Below are positions 61,340 through 64,000 of a stretch of 64,000 nucleotides of DNA, piece after piece. The translations under genes and the position numbers were made by a program. Position 1 is the first letter of the stretch. Every line of letters begins with the position of its first letter. Source of the stretch: Haloarcula amylolytica JCM 13557. GTDB taxonomy: Archaea; Halobacteriota; Halobacteria; Halobacteriales; Haloarculaceae. Below the pieces are notes generated by a model that saw only the letters and a program-made list of their open reading frames with translations, ran no database searches and had not been told where the DNA came from. The stretch is taken from contig NZ_AOLW01000008.1 in NCBI RefSeq assembly GCF_000336615.1, positions 1 through 64,000 on the forward strand. Reading direction: 5' to 3'.

Positions 61340-61915
61340 ATGGCTCGGCGGTCAGACGAACCGAATCCGGAAGAGGGCAAGGTACTCTCGCCCGAAGAGC
61401 TCGATATCGCCGACGACGAGCACGTCACTGAAATCGACGAGGGCCGCTACGTCGTTTCGTCGGACGTCCGCACTGACGACTCCTACGGGAATCAGGTTTC
61501 GTCGGATTCGGCGTCTGAATCCCCGCCGTCTCCTGCACCGGACCCGGAGCCGTCGACTCCCGAGTTCTCGGATGCAAACGTCCACGAGTGGCTCGCCGAA
61601 CAGATGGCCGACTCGAACGCCAGATACGGCTTCGACGTGACCGCGAAGTTCGACGGCGACGTCGACCAGCAGCAGCTCGCTTCCAACGACATCGTCACCG
61701 TTTTCGAGAGCTTCATGCTCTGGTACGGCCGTCAGATGGACGGGTCGACACCGGTCGAGGAAGTGCTGGGTATTCTGCTGTCGGAATCGAACGTGCCGGT
61801 TCGCTATCCGCCAGCGGTCATCAAACAGCTCGTCCGGTCGACGCAACTGACGCCGGACGATTCTATCGCTGATCTCTTGGAAGCCGTCGAGGCCGCCGAC
61901 GGTGCCGAACTCTGA
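61340..61915 (+). CDS. DUF7500-like protein near archaellins
   Basis: 191 residues, soluble. The N-terminal 85 residues start with KVLSPEELDIADDEHVTEID and then become a Pro/Ser-rich linker (SASESPPSPAPDPEPSTPEF). The C-terminal 100 residues are helical (SNDIVTVFESFMLWYGRQMD; VRYPPAVIKQLVRSTQ). I recall this as DUF7500, without known function. Position after the archaellins suggests, but does not show, a motility role. Confidence 0.68.
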   Translation: MARRSDEPNPEEGKVLSPEELDIADDEHVTEIDEGRYVVSSDVRTDDSYGNQVSSDSASESPPSPAPDPEPSTPEFSDANVHEWLAEQMADSNARYGFDVTAKFDGDVDQQQLASNDIVTVFESFMLWYGRQMDGSTPVEEVLGILLSESNVPVRYPPAVIKQLVRSTQLTPDDSIADLLEAVEAADGAEL

Positions 61916-62008
61916 GACGGGGCGCTGTAGGTCATTTCCACAACGACCACCTGCAATCGAGCAGCTATCGCGATGAACAGGGGCAGCAACCTGCCCAACC
62001 GACGAGGG

Positions 62009-62016
62009 ATTTAAAT
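62009..62016 (+). promoter_or_regulatory. TATA-like box of the last two genes
   Basis: ATTTAAAT, inside the palindrome GGATTTAAATCC, centred about 32 bp before the ATG at 62045. Confidence 0.4.
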
Positions 62017-62044
62017 CCGGGCACGGCAGTGTGTAGGGTAGATA

Positions 62045-62527
62045 ATGGTCCCGCGCCATCCGCCGACGGCCGTTGCCCTGTTCGTTCTGGTAACGCTCGT
62101 CGTGACGGGACCACTCGTCGGCGTCGACGCTGTCAGGACACAGCCGACGACTATCGGCGACGGGACGGCGACTGTCAGTTCCGTCCAACTGCCGACGTCG
62201 GAGATACGGTTCACTGACGGTCGGTTCGGCACGAACGTCGCGTATCTCCGAGTGCCCGATGCCAGTGTGACTGTCGACTCCGTGACGGGGCGTCCGAGAC
62301 TGCTGTATCAGGTCGCGGTCCCTGCGCTCGACATCTCCCTCGAAGACGAACAGGTCCTTTCGGACGGTCAGTCCGGGACGTACCGGCTCGCACCCGGTGA
62401 CAGAGCGGTCACGCCGTCGTCACTGGAGCGGGACGTGTACAGGGGGACCGTCCTGCTTCGTGTCCAGAGCTTTGAAACCGCTGAGACAATCGTTGCTGAA
62501 AACGTGACAGTGCAGGTGGAGCAATGA
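62045..62527 (+). CDS. Exported protein of unknown function, 160 aa
   Basis: A signal peptide or N-terminal anchor (AVALFVLVTLVVTGPLVGVD) is followed by a beta-rich extracytoplasmic domain with two similar stretches (ATVSSVQLPTSEIRFTDGRF; YRLAPGDRAVTPSSLERDVY). Its TGA overlaps the start of the next gene (ATGA), so the two are translationally coupled and their products probably work together. No recognised family. Confidence 0.7.
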   Translation: MVPRHPPTAVALFVLVTLVVTGPLVGVDAVRTQPTTIGDGTATVSSVQLPTSEIRFTDGRFGTNVAYLRVPDASVTVDSVTGRPRLLYQVAVPALDISLEDEQVLSDGQSGTYRLAPGDRAVTPSSLERDVYRGTVLLRVQSFETAETIVAENVTVQVEQ

Positions 62528-64000
62528 TTCGAGACGCCGAGCAGTTCACTGGCCGCTGCCGACAGGTCGGAACGGCAATCTTCGGTGACCGCTACGGCTA
62601 TGCCCTCTGGCTCGGCCTGCTCGTGACGTTCGGGCTCTACTGGCGCGTTGGGATTTTCGTCACCGACACGTACACCACTGCCAACGCACTCGTCGCTGTC
62701 TCGAACGGGCACCTCCACATCGTAGAGACGCCGTACTCCCTGACACTCGGCGCGCAACCGGGTCTGCACGAGGCCGGCGGCAGGCTTTACGGACGCAACT
62801 ACGGCCAGATACTTCTGGCTGTCCCGCTGGTCTGGGCGTTGCAAGCGCTGTCCGTGCTCATTACACCCCGGCTACTGCTCCTTGGACTCTGGTCGGGCAC
62901 TGCGCTCGTCTTCGTGGCTCACGTCAGCGTGCTCGGACAGCGCCACACCAATGTCGCCAAGCGAACGGTGCTGTGGGTCGGTAGTGGTCTCGTCGCTGTC
63001 CTGTTTCTGGTCGGTGCGCTGGCAGCAACAGCCCTCCCGGACACTTCGCTCCCAATAGCCGCGTTCCAGATCTCGACGATGCTCGCAGCAGCGACGACCG
63101 GCGTCGTTCTCTACCGCCTCGTCGGAATCTGGCACGACCGCTCAGTCGCCCTGGCGGCTGGTGTCGCAATCGGTATCGCCTCGTCTGTCGGGTTCTGGGC
63201 TTCGCTTCCGAAACGGCACGTTCTGGTAGGGCTATTGATACTGACGACGGTGTATCTGTTCGCTCGGAGCCGAGTTGCGTATGCCGACGCCGAATTTCGG
63301 CTCGGGCTGGGTTTTCGTGCCGGCGCGTACATCGCCGCTGGTCTGGTAACCTGGACCCACGCCTTCGAGGGCTTTTTTCTCGTGGTGACGCTGGCTCTCG
63401 TAGACCTTGTCACTGCAAGGCGAAACTCGCTTCTCCATCTGGCCGTTGCCGCCCTCGCGCTCTTCCTCGGCTCGCTCCCGATGCTCGTGACGAACTTCCT
63501 TATCTCTGGGAACCCGGTCAAACCGCCGCGGTTGCTATCCGCCGTCGGGGGTGCGAACGTCGAATTCACACCTGAGACCGGCGGCGATGCCGGAACCGGT
63601 GGCGGTAGCGGCACTGGCGGCACTGAGGGTGCCGGAACGGACGGTGGGACTGGCGGGGGCTCCGACGGAAGTGGTGGCGGGTCTAGTGGTGGCAGTGATT
63701 CCACAGGGGCGGACGGTGATACCGGAACGCCGATCATAACACCGATTCTCGGCCTGTTCGACCGGATCATGGGACCTGCGGCCCCCGCGATGGTGTTCGT
63801 CTCGGATGCGGTCAGCCGTGGTCTCGACGTCCTGGCTACGCCCGAGCGAATGTCACAGATTTTCCTGCGGAGCGGCTCCGCGCCACAGATCAACTACGCT
63901 CCTAACTCCTACGAGGCGATCGAACTCACGATGGTCGAGGCCGTCCCGCTTTTCGGCGCGGTCGCGGCACTCCCCGTGGTCCTAGTCCGGTCAGTTGCTC
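62524..64000 (+). CDS. Large multi-TM protein with Gly/Ser-rich insert (3' cut by window)
   Basis: At least 492 residues, still open at the window end. About ten TM helices are visible. An early outside loop VTDTYTTANALVAVSNGHLH resembles the first loop of GT-C-type glycosyltransferases or related membrane enzymes, but no metal motif is clear. Residues about 347-397 are a low-complexity Gly/Ser/Thr/Asp stretch (TGGGSGTGGTEGAGTDGG and on) between TM segments. Start overlaps the preceding gene by 4 nt. Function unknown; a membrane glycan enzyme is a guess. Confidence 0.75.
   Translation, partial: MIRDAEQFTGRCRQVGTAIFGDRYGYALWLGLLVTFGLYWRVGIFVTDTYTTANALVAVSNGHLHIVETPYSLTLGAQPGLHEAGGRLYGRNYGQILLAVPLVWALQALSVLITPRLLLLGLWSGTALVFVAHVSVLGQRHTNVAKRTVLWVGSGLVAVLFLVGALAATALPDTSLPIAAFQISTMLAAATTGVVLYRLVGIWHDRSVALAAGVAIGIASSVGFWASLPKRHVLVGLLILTTVYLFARSRVAYADAEFRLGLGFRAGAYIAAGLVTWTHAFEGFFLVVTLALVDLVTARRNSLLHLAVAALALFLGSLPMLVTNFLISGNPVKPPRLLSAVGGANVEFTPETGGDAGTGGGSGTGGTEGAGTDGGTGGGSDGSGGGSSGGSDSTGADGDTGTPIITPILGLFDRIMGPAAPAMVFVSDAVSRGLDVLATPERMSQIFLRSGSAPQINYAPNSYEAIELTMVEAVPLFGAVAALPVVLVRSVA

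Noticed and set aside
1..64000. CRISPR array, transposase, integrase, rRNA or intact tRNA
   Set aside because: No regularly spaced repeats, no IS or integrase protein motifs and no complete tRNA or rRNA signatures were found on reading both strands.

Overview
The window is a gene-dense, GC-rich stretch of haloarchaeal chromosome. The proteins are acidic (Asp/Glu-rich, few Lys). Many genes have a TATA-like box centred about 25-30 bp before the start codon, as expected for leaderless transcripts, and several starts are GTG. The content includes haloarchaeal hallmark families: archaellins, CheF, an archaea-specific SMC-like protein with RdfA, HVO_0416/HVO_0476-type zinc fingers, Hvo_1808 surface proteins and ribosomal protein S6e. 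The two tandem archaellin genes resemble those of Haloarcula; that genus is the best guess from memory of the families, not from any search.

Layout. 1-3.7 kb: the 3' end of a membrane protein, a quinol-type nitric oxide reductase, a PEBP-like lipoprotein and a small zinc-finger protein. 3.9-10.5 kb: a PadR regulator, a winged-helix plus small membrane protein pair, a UvrD-like helicase, a phosphodiesterase, type II GAPDH and an M29-type aminopeptidase. 10.6-16 kb: zinc-finger protein, two tandem PCMT-like methyltransferases, a HerA/FtsK-like ATPase, and a CrcB fluoride-exporter pair behind an unknown 115-aa gene. 16.2-20.2 kb: SMC-like protein with rod-determining factor RdfA, then a PLP enzyme. 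20-34 kb: mixed housekeeping genes (NUDIX-eIF2B fusion, MBL hydrolase, M50-CBS protease, ZIP transporter, nicotinate phosphoribosyltransferase, two tandem Hvo_1808 lipoproteins, nicotinamidase, M23-like protein, lipoate ligase-like protein, dihydroorotase). 34.2-41.1 kb: a peptide-type ABC importer with both ATPase domains fused. 41-49 kb: small haloarchaeal families, three universal stress proteins, a DHH phosphoesterase and a dCTP deaminase-like protein.

49-64 kb is a motility region: CheB-CheA-CheR-HEAT repeat-CheF, then S6e, a small protein and a second CheF on the minus strand. Divergent on the plus strand are CheW, a KaiC-like ATPase, a second winged-helix/small-membrane-protein pair, two tandem archaellins, a DUF7500-like protein and an exported protein coupled to a multi-TM protein that runs off the window. 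CheA/CheB/CheR/CheW receive and adapt the signal. CheF and the HEAT protein are known in Halobacterium as the archaeal link from the Che system to the archaellum. CheY, CheC, CheD and the archaellum motor genes are not in view.

No CRISPR array, transposase, integrase, rRNA or intact tRNA was seen. The points most worth a second look are the duplicated winged-helix/membrane-protein module, one copy of which sits in the motility region; the near-identical 5' halves and shared leader hairpin of the two archaellins, neither of which contains an N-glycosylation sequon; the SMC-like/RdfA locus with its divergent unknown gene; and several unexplained inverted repeats.
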